From: Pseudomonas sputi
Lineage (GTDB): Bacteria > Pseudomonadota > Gammaproteobacteria > Pseudomonadales > Pseudomonadaceae
DNA length: 64,000 nucleotides
NCBI RefSeq assembly: GCF_021603585.1
Contig: NZ_BQHI01000002.1
Span: 418,067 to 482,066 of the forward strand
Reading direction: 5' to 3'
The position numbers were made by a program, and so were the translations under genes. How positions within the stretch are numbered: position 1 is the first letter of the stretch; each line of letters starts with the position of its first letter. Positions 29,007 to 38,009 of the stretch are shown one piece after another. Under the pieces are notes generated by a model. The model searched no databases. It was not told the origin of the DNA and was given only the letters and a program-made list of their open reading frames with translations.

Positions 29007-29897
29007 GTGGATTCCCGATTGAATGCTTTTCTTGAGCGCGCCGAGTCGGTTCTGGCGCGGATCGAACCCCTGTTGCCGGCTCCACGCCCGGTCATCGACT
29101 GGGGCACCTGCCTCGCTGCACGCTGGCAGCGTGACGGTCGCAGCGGTTATCTGCTGCCGCTGGAGGTCAGCCTCGACATGCGTCTGTCGGACCTGATCGG
29201 TGTCGACCGGCAACTGGAGCAGTTGGGCCGCAACACTCAGCAATTTCTTGACGGCATGCCGGCCAATCATGCGCTGCTGTGGGGGTCGCGCGGTACCGGT
29301 AAATCCTCTTTGGTACGGGCTCTGCTGGCCGAACACGCCATGGCCGGTTTGCGTCTGATCGAAATCGAGCGCGATCACCTGGCGGATCTGCCACGGGTGG
29401 TGGAGCAGATCGCCAAGTTGCCGCAGCGCTTTGTGCTGTTCTGCGATGACCTGTCGTTCGAGTCCGGCGAAGGCGACTACCGCGTGCTGAAAAGCGTGCT
29501 GGACGGCTCGCTCGAACAGGCGCCGGACAACGTGCTGCTGTACGCCACTTCCAACCGTCGCCATCTGGTGCCGGAAAAGGAAAGCGACAACGAAAACTGG
29601 AAGCGCGTCGATGGCGAACTGCATCCGAGCGAAGCGGTGGAGGACAAGATCGCGTTGTCGGATCGCTTCGGCCTGTGGCTGTCGTTCTATCCGTTTACCC
29701 AGGAACATTTCCTCAACGTTGTCGAGCACTGGATCGGCCAGCTGGCCGCCAAGGCCGGCCTGAGCTGGGAGCGCGACGAACAACTGGACATTCTTGCCGT
29801 GCGCTGGGCAACCGGCCGTGGCAACCGCAACGGACGTTGCGCGTACCAATTCGCCCGTTACTGGGTGGGACTGAAATTGTTGGAGCACAAGGCATGA
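29007..29897 (+). CDS. DUF815 AAA-type ATP-binding protein
   Basis: The 296-residue protein has an ATPase core: Walker A ALLWGSRGTGKSSL, Walker B RFVLFCDDLSFE, a sensor segment VLLYATSNRRHLVPE, and the DUF815 end SDRFGLWLSFYPFTQEHFL. The cellular role of DUF815 proteins is unknown to me. The GTG start is chosen because GAGGAG lies five bases upstream; an ATG start 51 bases earlier gives a non-conserved leader. The stop overlaps the start of the next gene in ATGA, so the two are co-translated. Confidence 0.9.
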   Translation: MDSRLNAFLERAESVLARIEPLLPAPRPVIDWGTCLAARWQRDGRSGYLLPLEVSLDMRLSDLIGVDRQLEQLGRNTQQFLDGMPANHALLWGSRGTGKSSLVRALLAEHAMAGLRLIEIERDHLADLPRVVEQIAKLPQRFVLFCDDLSFESGEGDYRVLKSVLDGSLEQAPDNVLLYATSNRRHLVPEKESDNENWKRVDGELHPSEAVEDKIALSDRFGLWLSFYPFTQEHFLNVVEHWIGQLAAKAGLSWERDEQLDILAVRWATGRGNRNGRCAYQFARYWVGLKLLEHKA

Positions 29898-30376
29898 TTG
29901 ATTTGCAACAGAGCGGCCAGGGCCTCGAAGGCTATGGCATGTTGGCCGCACAACTGGAGTCGCTGCTGGCGGACGAGCGCGATTTCATCGCCAACGCCGC
30001 ACAGTTTTCGGCGTTCCTGTTCAACCAGCTCGATGACCTGAACTGGGCCGGTTTCTACCTCAATCGCAACGCAGAGCTGGTGCTCGGCCCGTTCCAGGGC
30101 CAGATCGCCTGCGTGCGCATTCCGTTCGGTCGCGGTGTGTGCGGTGCGGCGGCCGCCAGCCTGCAGACGCAACGGGTCGAAGACGTTCACGCGTTCCCCG
30201 GCCATATCGCTTGCGACAGCGCGTCGAACAGCGAACTGGTTGTGCCGTTGGTCAAGGACGGTCGTCTGATCGGCGTGCTCGACCTCGACAGCCCGAAGCT
30301 CGCGCGTTTCGGTGCCGAGGATCAGGCCGGGATTGAACAACTGGCGGCGATTTTCCTGCGTCTGACTGACTGCTGA
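29894..30376 (+). CDS. msrC: GAF-domain free methionine-R-sulfoxide reductase
   Basis: The 160-residue single-GAF protein matches E. coli fRMsr (YebR/MsrC), which reduces free, not protein-bound, methionine-R-sulfoxide. NWAGFYLNRNAELVLGPFQG is the ligand pocket, and the three conserved cysteines are present in QIACVRIPFG, GRGVCGAAA and GHIACDSASNSELVVP. It complements msrB 4.4 kb away. It is coupled to the DUF815 gene, and its stop abuts that of the convergent HD-GYP gene (TGA followed by TCA). Confidence 0.92.
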   Translation: MIDLQQSGQGLEGYGMLAAQLESLLADERDFIANAAQFSAFLFNQLDDLNWAGFYLNRNAELVLGPFQGQIACVRIPFGRGVCGAAAASLQTQRVEDVHAFPGHIACDSASNSELVVPLVKDGRLIGVLDLDSPKLARFGAEDQAGIEQLAAIFLRLTDC

Positions 30377-33319
30377 TCACGCTCCCAGGCCTGCTTTGAG
30401 CAGCAGGGCCGTCGGGTCCACGGCATCGATCTGCCGTGGATCGAGAAAGCGTGTGGCGTACTGCAAGTACACGCCATCGCGGAGGAACAGTCCGAACAGC
30501 TCGGCATCGATGTGCGCGTCGCGGCACATGGTGGCCATGATCCCCAGTGCTTCGCTGAGGGACTTGGCCTTCTTGTACGGGCGGTCGGCGGCGGTCAGGG
30601 CTTCGAAAATATCGGCAATCGCCATCATGCGCGCCGGCAGGCTCATGTCTTCGCGTTTCAGGCGCTTGGGATAACCGGTGCCATCCATCTTTTCGTGATG
30701 CCCGCCGGCGATTTCCGCGACGCTGTTCAGGTGTCCGGGGAAGGGCAGGTGACTGAGCATCAGGATCGTCTGCACCATGTGATGATTGATGATGTAACGC
30801 TCCTCGCGGGTCAGGGTGCCCCGGGAGATGCTGAGGTTGTACAACTCGCCGCGATTGTATTTGTAGGGCGGCACGTCGAGTTTGAAACCCCACGGATTGT
30901 CCTCCGGGATCAGTTCGCCCTCGGCGCGCTCCAGCAGATGCTCGGGCTTGTCCGCCAGCAGCGGTTCGCTGACCGGCAGGGTCGCAGCCGGAGTGCGTGC
31001 CTGACGCCGGTTCTCCTCCCATGACAGGCCCAATCGATCATCCAGCGTGCGCGTCCAGGTGCGTTGGGCGATGCCTTGCAGGCGTTGCAGATCACTTTCT
31101 GCCATGGCCTCACTGCCCAGATTGCAGCGGGCGACAAACGCGAAATCATCATCCAGTGCTGTCAGGGTGGCCTCGCGCAGGCTGGCCAGTTGCTGTTCTT
31201 CACCGCCCATGGCCATGGCTTGCCAGTAACTGACCCAGGCGTCGCGCTTGAGCACTTCGAAGCGGGTGCGGATTTCGTGAAGACGGTCGTTCAGGGTTTC
31301 CAGTTTGGTGGCTTTGTCGACCACGTATTCCGGGGTCGTAACCTTGCCGCAATCGTGCAGCCAGGCGGCGATGTGCAAGGCCTCCCATTCGTCTTCGTTC
31401 GGCTGGTAATCGCTGAAGGCCGGGGCCTGACTGGCTGCCGCGGCACGGGCGAGCATCAGGGTCAGCTCCGGTACGCGCTGGCAATGCCCGCCGGTGTAAG
31501 GGCTCTTGGCATCGATGGCGCCGGCCAGCAGTTGAATGAATGCATCCAGCAGTTGTTTCTGTCTGGCTTGCAGGCGCTGACTCTCGATACTCACCGCGGC
31601 CGCTCCGGACACCGCTTGCAGGAAGGCGATGCGATCTGGCCGGAGTTTTTCCAGATCGCTCGGGGTGCCGCCATCGTCGATCAGCAGCACCAGCAGGCCG
31701 ACGGTTTCGTTGTGCCGGTTATGCAGACGGATTCCGATCAAATGCACCCTCGGCGAACCCATGGCCAGCAGCACTTTCTGCAGATCGGAGGCCTGTTCGA
31801 AACCCAGATTGCTGACGACCGTGTCGGCGTTCGCCAGTTGCCGAAACCATTCGGGGCTTTGCGGCGCATCAAGGCTGCGGCTTTGCAGATCGAATGCCGC
31901 CAACGCTTGCGACGTTTCTGCGACCACCAGACCGTAGGGCTCCATGCGATTGCCATCGTTTTCACGCAGATAAATCAGGCCCGCCTGGGCCTGGGCGATC
32001 TGCACTGTTTCGAACAGTACCCGTTGCAGCAGCGGCTCGAAGCGGGTTTCAGCGGTCAGGCTGTCAGTGATGCGGAAGAAGCTGGCCAGGGTGTCTTTCA
32101 TGCGAGCCATCGACAGGCTCAACTGGTCGACTTCCAGCACGGGCGATCGGCGTGCGACGGGAAAGTTGAAGTCGAAGCTGCGGATCGCATCGGCTTCCTT
32201 GACCAGTGCGTGCAAGGGCTTCACCAGAATCCGCGAGATCAGCCAGCCCAGCGGCAGACATAGCAGCAAGACGGCCAGCGTGATGAGTGCTCCTTGCCAG
32301 CGCAGACGATAGGCATCGACCAACAGTTCATCTTCGGGCACCAGTAAAGCCATCTCTAAACCTTTCGGCCCGCCTTCCTGCAATTGGCTGCGTGCGACGA
32401 TCCATTGTCGGCCATCGACCTCGAGCCGATTGCCCTGGTGCCCGGACAACAAGGCATGCAGGGCGGGGCTCAAGTCGGCAGCCTTGGCCAGACGGGCCGT
32501 GCGTTCATCCACGATCAGCCGGCGGCTGTCGGGATAAGCCACGGCATTGCCGTCGGCATCGAACAGGACGATTTCCGTCGCCGGCGTCACCACGTGTTTA
32601 ACCAGGGTTGCAGACAGTGCGTCGAGCGTCAGGTCGGCCCCTATCACGGCGTCCTTGCCGCTGCGGCGGGCCAGTGTGGTGCCTACATTGTGGGTGGAGA
32701 AAAAAATGTAGGGCTCGGTAGTGATCTGTTCGGTCTGCTGCCGTGCATTGATGTACCAGGCCCGGCTGCGCGGATCATAAGGGTCGGCGGGGATGTCCTG
32801 TCGGCCGACCGGGGAAAGTGCCTGGTCGAAAAACAGTGACTGTGAACGCGTCAGGCCGCTGGCGTCATGTTCGATGCTCCAGACTTGAAACGCCGCCACG
32901 TCCGGTGCTTTGAACAGGGTTTTCAGCGCCGGCGTGCGCAAGGGTCGGACCATGAAGAAATCGCCGTTTCCATAACCCAGGTAGAGCGAGGCCAGATCCG
33001 GATTGTCCATCAGGGACTGACTGAACGGCTTGAGCAGCGCCATGCGCGATTCGAGGCTGGAGGATCCGGCGGCGGGAGTCTCTGCCAGCAGGCTCAGCAG
33101 GTGCCGGATCGGTGAATAAGTCGCCTGCAGGTCGAGACGGACATCCTGTTCGATTCGGCTGAACAGCTTTTCACTGCTCGACAGAATAATGTGCGTGGTC
33201 TGGTGGTAGTTGAACAGACCCAGCACCACACCGGTAAGCAACAGCAGAAAGGTGAACATGACGCTGATGTGCACATGCAGCGGAAACCGGCGTTGTTCCG
33301 GGCGCAGTGGGCTGGGCAT
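30377..33319 (-). CDS. HD-GYP domain protein with periplasmic sensor, HAMP and GAF-like regions
   Basis: HD-GYP proteins hydrolyse cyclic di-GMP. This 980-residue protein has two membrane segments (about 20-40 and 300-320) bounding a periplasmic Cache-like sensor, a HAMP region and a GAF-like region. The catalytic domain contains HCQRVPELT, WLHDCGKVTTPEY, HHEKMDGTGYP and DIFEALTAADRPYK, so all HD and GYP residues are present. About 160 residues are inserted between HDCGK and the second half, which is unusual. The start MPSPLRPEQRRF is chosen. It lies 49 bases behind rocS2 on the same strand and may share its transcript. Confidence 0.92.
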   Translation of the reverse strand: MPSPLRPEQRRFPLHVHISVMFTFLLLLTGVVLGLFNYHQTTHIILSSSEKLFSRIEQDVRLDLQATYSPIRHLLSLLAETPAAGSSSLESRMALLKPFSQSLMDNPDLASLYLGYGNGDFFMVRPLRTPALKTLFKAPDVAAFQVWSIEHDASGLTRSQSLFFDQALSPVGRQDIPADPYDPRSRAWYINARQQTEQITTEPYIFFSTHNVGTTLARRSGKDAVIGADLTLDALSATLVKHVVTPATEIVLFDADGNAVAYPDSRRLIVDERTARLAKAADLSPALHALLSGHQGNRLEVDGRQWIVARSQLQEGGPKGLEMALLVPEDELLVDAYRLRWQGALITLAVLLLCLPLGWLISRILVKPLHALVKEADAIRSFDFNFPVARRSPVLEVDQLSLSMARMKDTLASFFRITDSLTAETRFEPLLQRVLFETVQIAQAQAGLIYLRENDGNRMEPYGLVVAETSQALAAFDLQSRSLDAPQSPEWFRQLANADTVVSNLGFEQASDLQKVLLAMGSPRVHLIGIRLHNRHNETVGLLVLLIDDGGTPSDLEKLRPDRIAFLQAVSGAAAVSIESQRLQARQKQLLDAFIQLLAGAIDAKSPYTGGHCQRVPELTLMLARAAAASQAPAFSDYQPNEDEWEALHIAAWLHDCGKVTTPEYVVDKATKLETLNDRLHEIRTRFEVLKRDAWVSYWQAMAMGGEEQQLASLREATLTALDDDFAFVARCNLGSEAMAESDLQRLQGIAQRTWTRTLDDRLGLSWEENRRQARTPAATLPVSEPLLADKPEHLLERAEGELIPEDNPWGFKLDVPPYKYNRGELYNLSISRGTLTREERYIINHHMVQTILMLSHLPFPGHLNSVAEIAGGHHEKMDGTGYPKRLKREDMSLPARMMAIADIFEALTAADRPYKKAKSLSEALGIMATMCRDAHIDAELFGLFLRDGVYLQYATRFLDPRQIDAVDPTALLLKAGLGA

Positions 33320-33368
33320 TGCAGACTCTCCGTGTAGGTTAAGCACACTGCTCTGCCTCCAAGCATAG

Positions 33369-36300
33369 TTAAGCCCCGGCCATTTTGCTCTTGGCGATCC
33401 GCGCCAGTTGCTGTTCCAGTGCTTGCTCCAGTTCCAGGATGGCGAGGTGACTGGCCTGGCAGCGACGCGCGATCTCCTCCTCCGGCAGTGCTTGCAGGCA
33501 AGCCTGCTCAAGCGCATCGCAACAGTCGATCAGGCGCGGGGCCTGCGCAATGCGTGCGGCGCCTTTGATCTTGTGTGCAATAGCGGCCAGCGCGGGGTGA
33601 TCCCGGGTGAGGGACAGGGCCTGCAGCTCCTGCCGATCGGTGCGGCTGCTGTTGAGCAGTTCTGCCAGCAATCGTTGGGTTTGAGAGGGGTTGTCACCGG
33701 TCAGCAGCGCCAGCCCCTTCAGGTTGAACGCCGGCGCGCGGAACAGCGGCTGAACGCTGTTGACCCATTGGCTCAGGCTGTTGAGGCTCAGGGGTTTGAA
33801 CAGGCATTCGTTCATGCCTGCCTGCTTGCAGCGCAGGATCTCTTCGGGCTGGGCATTGGCGGTGAACCCCAACACGGTGCAAGCCGGGCGGTGGGTCAGC
33901 TTTTCGTGCTGACGAATCGCGCGGGTCAGCTCGTAGCCGTTCATGACGGGCATGTTGCAATCGGCGATGACCAGATCGAACTCACCGCTCTTCCATTCTT
34001 CCAGTCCGCGCAGGCCGTCTTCGGCGATACAGAATCGATGGCCGAGGTATTCCAGCTGCTGGCACATCAGCAGTCGATTGGCCGGATGGTCATCGACCAC
34101 CAGAACCGACAACGGCATGAGGGTTGTCTGAATCTGTGGTTCATCTTCAGCTTTCGCCACTTGCGCAGGCAGAATGGTCACTGGCAGTGATACCCGAACC
34201 TGGGTGCCGATTCCGGGCAGGCTGCTCAACCGCAGTTTTCCACCCATCATTTCGCACAGGTTGCGGCTGATGACCAGCCCGAGTCCTGCGCCGCTGACGG
34301 TTCGTTGCCCACCGTTGCCGGCCTGGGCGAAAGGTTCGAATAGCCGCAACTGATCCTGCGTCGTGATCCCGATGCCGCTGTCCTGTACGGTCAACTGCAC
34401 CATCGAGCCTTCGGGGGCATCCGTGGGAAGAATGTCCAGCGTGATTCTGACCTGCCCTGTTTCGGTGAACTTGATGGCATTGCTGATCAGATTCGACAGC
34501 ACCTGTTTGAAGCGCAGAGGATCGAGTTGCACATCGACATTCAGGTCAGGGGGAGAGACGGATACTGTCAGTGAAAGCTGTTTCTGCCGGGCAAGCCCTT
34601 CGAAGATTCTGACTACCGAAGCCACGGTGTCGATCAGGTTGATTCGCTCGGGTTTCAGGCTCAGTCGCCCCGATTCAATGCGCGCAATGTCCAGTATGTC
34701 GCCGATCAGACCCAGCAGGTCTCTGGCCGAATGGTAGGCCGTTTCGATGCCGGAGCGATCCGGATGAGTCTGATCCATGCGCTTGAGTGTCAACTCGAGC
34801 ATGCCGATCACTGCGTTCATCGGCGTGCGGATCTCATGACTCATGGTTGCCAGAAAAGTACTCTTGGCCCGGTTGGCATCGTCTGCCCGTTCCTTGGCCG
34901 CGCGAAGTTCATCGAGCAGTTCACGGCGTTCACTGATGTCGATCCAGCCACCAATGATCCCCCGGACGTCACCACTGGAGTCTCGGTAGGGCAGAATCCA
35001 GTGATAGATCGTCAGTCGTCGGTTGCCAATGTGCAACGGCCGGTCAAGCACAAGCGGTTTGCCTTCGGCCACTACCCGCTGATAGTCGGCCTGAAATGCT
35101 TGTGCCTCGAAAGCGTTGTTCAGCGCACCCTGCATGACATCTTTGCCGATGACGTCTTCGCGCCGGGCATTGAACGCCTGGAGATAACTGTCATTGCAGC
35201 TTTGCAGCACGCCCTGTCGGTCACGCACGTAGATAGGGTGTGGCGTCCCGTTGACCAGTGTACTCATGAATTCCAGTTGGTCGTTCAAGGCCCGTTCGGC
35301 CGATTTGCGTTGTTTGATCTGGCGGCGCATGTAGGCATTCCAGAGCAGCGACAGCAGCAACAGCAGGCAGGCGCCGCCGATCAACTGATAGAAGAAACGC
35401 TGGTATTGATGCCAGGTGCCTTGCGAAATGTTTGAGTAGCCCCGCCAGCGACCATTGATGATGCCCAGTTCTTCGGGCGTGATGCTCATCAGCGTCTTGT
35501 TGATGATCGAGCTCAGTTCCGTGTTATCCCGGGCTGTCGCCAGAGAAAAAGCCGCCTGATGGGTGCCGATGGTGGTGGTGATCTGCAGGGGATGTTGGAA
35601 GGTTCGTGATGCAATGAAGTAGTTTGCGATGACCAGCGAGTTTACTGCGCCTTCGACCTGACCTTCATCGAGCAGCGCCACTGCACTGAAGGTATCCGGC
35701 GTTTCGATCAACTGGATGCGGGGAAACTCGCTGCGCAGGTAATCGATCATCGGATGGCCTTGAGCGATCGCCAGACGTTTGCGTTTCAGCTGCCCCAGGT
35801 GCGTAGGGCTGTCGGCGGCCTTTCGGGTCAGCAGCACGTATGAATTTTCCAGATAGGGACGGCTGAAATTCAGGGTTTCCTCGCGCTGGGCGGTCGGCAG
35901 CAACGCTGCGATCAGGTCAGCCTGTTGGTGTTCGACCTGCTGGATCATTTCGGCGTCGCTGCGGCTGCGGCGGATTTCGAAGCGCAGTCCGGTGCGCAAG
36001 CGGATGAGTTCGAGCAAGTCGGCGCTGATGCCGCGAAAATTGCCGTCACTGTCAAAGAACGTCAGGGGGGCGAAAGCCTCGTTGACCAATACGCTCACCA
36101 CCGGATGTTTTTTCAGCCAGTGTTCTTCACGTTTGGTCAGTTGCAGCCTCTGGTCGGTCAGAAGTACGTCGCTGCCCACGCTCCAGCGTTTGGCGATATT
36201 TTCGCGCTCGCTGCCCGGCACGGCCTTGAGCGCCGTATTGATGATGGCAAGCAGCTGTGGATTGTTGCGATGAACGGCGAAGCTGAAGCCGTGGGCCTCA

Positions 36301-37013
36301 TGCTTGCCGAAACTGGCCATGCGGATGTTGTTCAGGTAACCCTTGTTGATCATGTAGTGGGTGGAAATGGTGTCGCCGAGAAACACATCCGCCTGATCGA
36401 ACGCTACGGCGTTGATTGCGTTCTGGTAGGACGGATAAGAGGTGATGAGGGCTTTGGGATACATTGCCTTGACATCATCCAGCGGCAGGTAGTGATACAG
36501 CATGCTCAGCCGCAGGCCTGCCAGACCTTCGGTCAACGTGCGGGTTTCACCCTCGCGTGTGACAAGGACCGGTTGATCGACGGCGTAAGGCCTGGACAGC
36601 ACTATATTGGCGTTTTCCGCTTCGAATCCGTTGGCAGTGCCGAGCATGTCGATGTGCCCGTCCATCAATGCCTTTACGGCGACCTCCCGCGAGGCGAAAC
36701 GTTTGACTCTGATCGGCAGACCGGTCGCCTGACCAATCAGTGAGGCGTAATCCGCCGTGAAGCCTTCGTAGTCTTGTCCGCTGGGCGTCATGTCGAAGGG
36801 AGGATAGTCTGGAGCTGAAGTCCCCAGAACCAACTCATTGCGAGCGTGCAGCCACGCCACTTGTGATGGATCGAACAAGGCCTGCACGGTTGTTTCGGCC
36901 GAACGACCGAGCAGGGTGAAGTCTTTCGAGGTGGGGGAGGCGGCTGTTGCAAAGGTGCAGAAACCCAGGCATGCACTCAATGCAATCATGAGACTCACTA
37001 AACGGCTGGACAT
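33369..37013 (-). CDS. rocS2: BvgS-type hybrid histidine kinase, RocS2-like
   Basis: The 1214-residue protein has a signal peptide, two tandem periplasmic solute-binding (Venus flytrap) domains (about 50-275 and 300-530), one membrane segment (LIGGACLLLLLSLLW), a PAS domain, HisKA (SHEIRTPMNAVIGM), an ATPase domain, a receiver (LVVDDHPANRL, DLVIADCNMPVMNG) and a C-terminal HPt (AHKIKGAAR). This is the complete His-Asp-His relay of BvgS. With the adjacent regulator and dgt, the order matches the recalled P. aeruginosa rocS2/rocA2 locus, linked to fimbrial and efflux gene control. The ligand is unknown. Confidence 0.88.
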   Translation of the reverse strand: MSSRLVSLMIALSACLGFCTFATAASPTSKDFTLLGRSAETTVQALFDPSQVAWLHARNELVLGTSAPDYPPFDMTPSGQDYEGFTADYASLIGQATGLPIRVKRFASREVAVKALMDGHIDMLGTANGFEAENANIVLSRPYAVDQPVLVTREGETRTLTEGLAGLRLSMLYHYLPLDDVKAMYPKALITSYPSYQNAINAVAFDQADVFLGDTISTHYMINKGYLNNIRMASFGKHEAHGFSFAVHRNNPQLLAIINTALKAVPGSERENIAKRWSVGSDVLLTDQRLQLTKREEHWLKKHPVVSVLVNEAFAPLTFFDSDGNFRGISADLLELIRLRTGLRFEIRRSRSDAEMIQQVEHQQADLIAALLPTAQREETLNFSRPYLENSYVLLTRKAADSPTHLGQLKRKRLAIAQGHPMIDYLRSEFPRIQLIETPDTFSAVALLDEGQVEGAVNSLVIANYFIASRTFQHPLQITTTIGTHQAAFSLATARDNTELSSIINKTLMSITPEELGIINGRWRGYSNISQGTWHQYQRFFYQLIGGACLLLLLSLLWNAYMRRQIKQRKSAERALNDQLEFMSTLVNGTPHPIYVRDRQGVLQSCNDSYLQAFNARREDVIGKDVMQGALNNAFEAQAFQADYQRVVAEGKPLVLDRPLHIGNRRLTIYHWILPYRDSSGDVRGIIGGWIDISERRELLDELRAAKERADDANRAKSTFLATMSHEIRTPMNAVIGMLELTLKRMDQTHPDRSGIETAYHSARDLLGLIGDILDIARIESGRLSLKPERINLIDTVASVVRIFEGLARQKQLSLTVSVSPPDLNVDVQLDPLRFKQVLSNLISNAIKFTETGQVRITLDILPTDAPEGSMVQLTVQDSGIGITTQDQLRLFEPFAQAGNGGQRTVSGAGLGLVISRNLCEMMGGKLRLSSLPGIGTQVRVSLPVTILPAQVAKAEDEPQIQTTLMPLSVLVVDDHPANRLLMCQQLEYLGHRFCIAEDGLRGLEEWKSGEFDLVIADCNMPVMNGYELTRAIRQHEKLTHRPACTVLGFTANAQPEEILRCKQAGMNECLFKPLSLNSLSQWVNSVQPLFRAPAFNLKGLALLTGDNPSQTQRLLAELLNSSRTDRQELQALSLTRDHPALAAIAHKIKGAARIAQAPRLIDCCDALEQACLQALPEEEIARRCQASHLAILELEQALEQQLARIAKSKMAGA

Positions 37014-37021
37014 GTTGGCTC

Positions 37022-37648
37022 TCACACGAGTGCGTTGCGTTTGGCCATTTCGATAAGTTCTACGAGAGACTTGGCCTTCAGTTTCTGCATCAGTCGTTTC
37101 TTATAAGTACTTACTGTTTTGTTGCTGAGAAACATGCCTTTGGCTATTTCCTTGTTCGTGCGGCCTTGGGCGAAAAGTTGCAAAACCATGAGTTCCCGAT
37201 CATTGACTGATTTGAAAAGTTCCAGCTCTGCATAGCGCACGTCATCATGACGAACAGGGTTCAAGGCCTGGCTGGGGAAGTAGTTGTAACCGGAAAGAAC
37301 AGCTTTGATTGCACTGACCAGCTCACTCAGGTCTTCCTGCTTGCACACGTAACCCGATGCGCCTGACTGCATACAGCGAATACCGAACAGGGTCGGGCAT
37401 TGGGCAGTCAGTACCAGCGTCTTGAATGGCGAACTCATGGCATTGAAGCGGGCCAGGACTTCCAGGCCATCGAGCTTGGGAATACTGATATCGAGAATGA
37501 TCAGATCGGGCATGCATTCGCGAATCATCTGCATGGCATCGACACCGTTATCGGTTTCTCCGACGACTTTATAACCTTCATGCTCGAGCAGCATTCGAAC
37601 GGCGAGGCGGATGACCGGGTGATCGTCGACAATAAAAACGGAGTTCAT
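37022..37648 (-). CDS. rocA2: NarL/BvgA-type response regulator, RocA2-like
   Basis: The 208-residue protein has a receiver domain (FIVDDHPVIRLAVRMLLE, phosphoacceptor in LIILDISIPKLDG) and a LuxR-type helix-turn-helix (NDRELMVLQLFAQGRTNKEIAKGMFLSNKTVSTYKKRLMQKL). The ATG at 37648 is preferred to a TTG six bases upstream. It lies immediately upstream of the BvgS-like kinase and probably receives phosphate from its HPt domain. A palindrome about 90 bases upstream may be an autoregulatory site. Confidence 0.9.
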   Translation of the reverse strand: MNSVFIVDDHPVIRLAVRMLLEHEGYKVVGETDNGVDAMQMIRECMPDLIILDISIPKLDGLEVLARFNAMSSPFKTLVLTAQCPTLFGIRCMQSGASGYVCKQEDLSELVSAIKAVLSGYNYFPSQALNPVRHDDVRYAELELFKSVNDRELMVLQLFAQGRTNKEIAKGMFLSNKTVSTYKKRLMQKLKAKSLVELIEMAKRNALV

Positions 37649-37738
37649 AATCAAATCCCATACGAGCGCAAATAAAGGGCGAACCTTAGCTCAGATGAGT
37701 GAACACCCGCATGAACCCACAGGGCGTTAGTGGTGATC

Positions 37739-37752
37739 TAGGATAAGTCCTA
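37739..37752. promoter_or_regulatory. Candidate response-regulator box upstream of rocA2
   Basis: TAGGA-TAAG-TCCTA is a 14-base sequence with perfect five-base arms. It resembles sites of NarL/RcsB-type regulators and lies 91 bases before the rocA2 start. Binding by RocA2 is inferred. Confidence 0.45.
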
Positions 37753-37970
37753 CAAATAAAGAGGAATCAGACTACGGGTTAACTAGGTTTGGCGTAGGTA
37801 GGTCCGTGAGATGTTCAATGGCGGGACTTGATAAAGTTTATCGCGCACCAAGAAAGTTTGTCGGGTGAAGGCTTTCAATGATTGTTGTTAGTTGATTTCA
37901 GGTTTTAACTTTGGTCCTTCCGACTGAACACACCCTAGAGGGGGTAGCCGTCGGCGTATGCGTCCCCGGT

Positions 37971-38001
37971 GCCCGACCGTTCCACTGCGCAACGGTCGGG
38001 C
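37971..38001 (-). repeat. Inverted repeat after dgt, possible terminator
   Basis: GCCCGACCGTT (37971-37981) and AACGGTCGGGC (37991-38001) form a perfect 11-base stem with a nine-base loop, starting just after the dgt stop. No T-run follows on the minus strand. The remaining 361-base gap between dgt and rocA2 (37649-38009) holds the roc palindrome and AT-rich promoter-like sequence but no gene. Confidence 0.6.
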
Positions 38002-38009
38002 AGCTGGCG

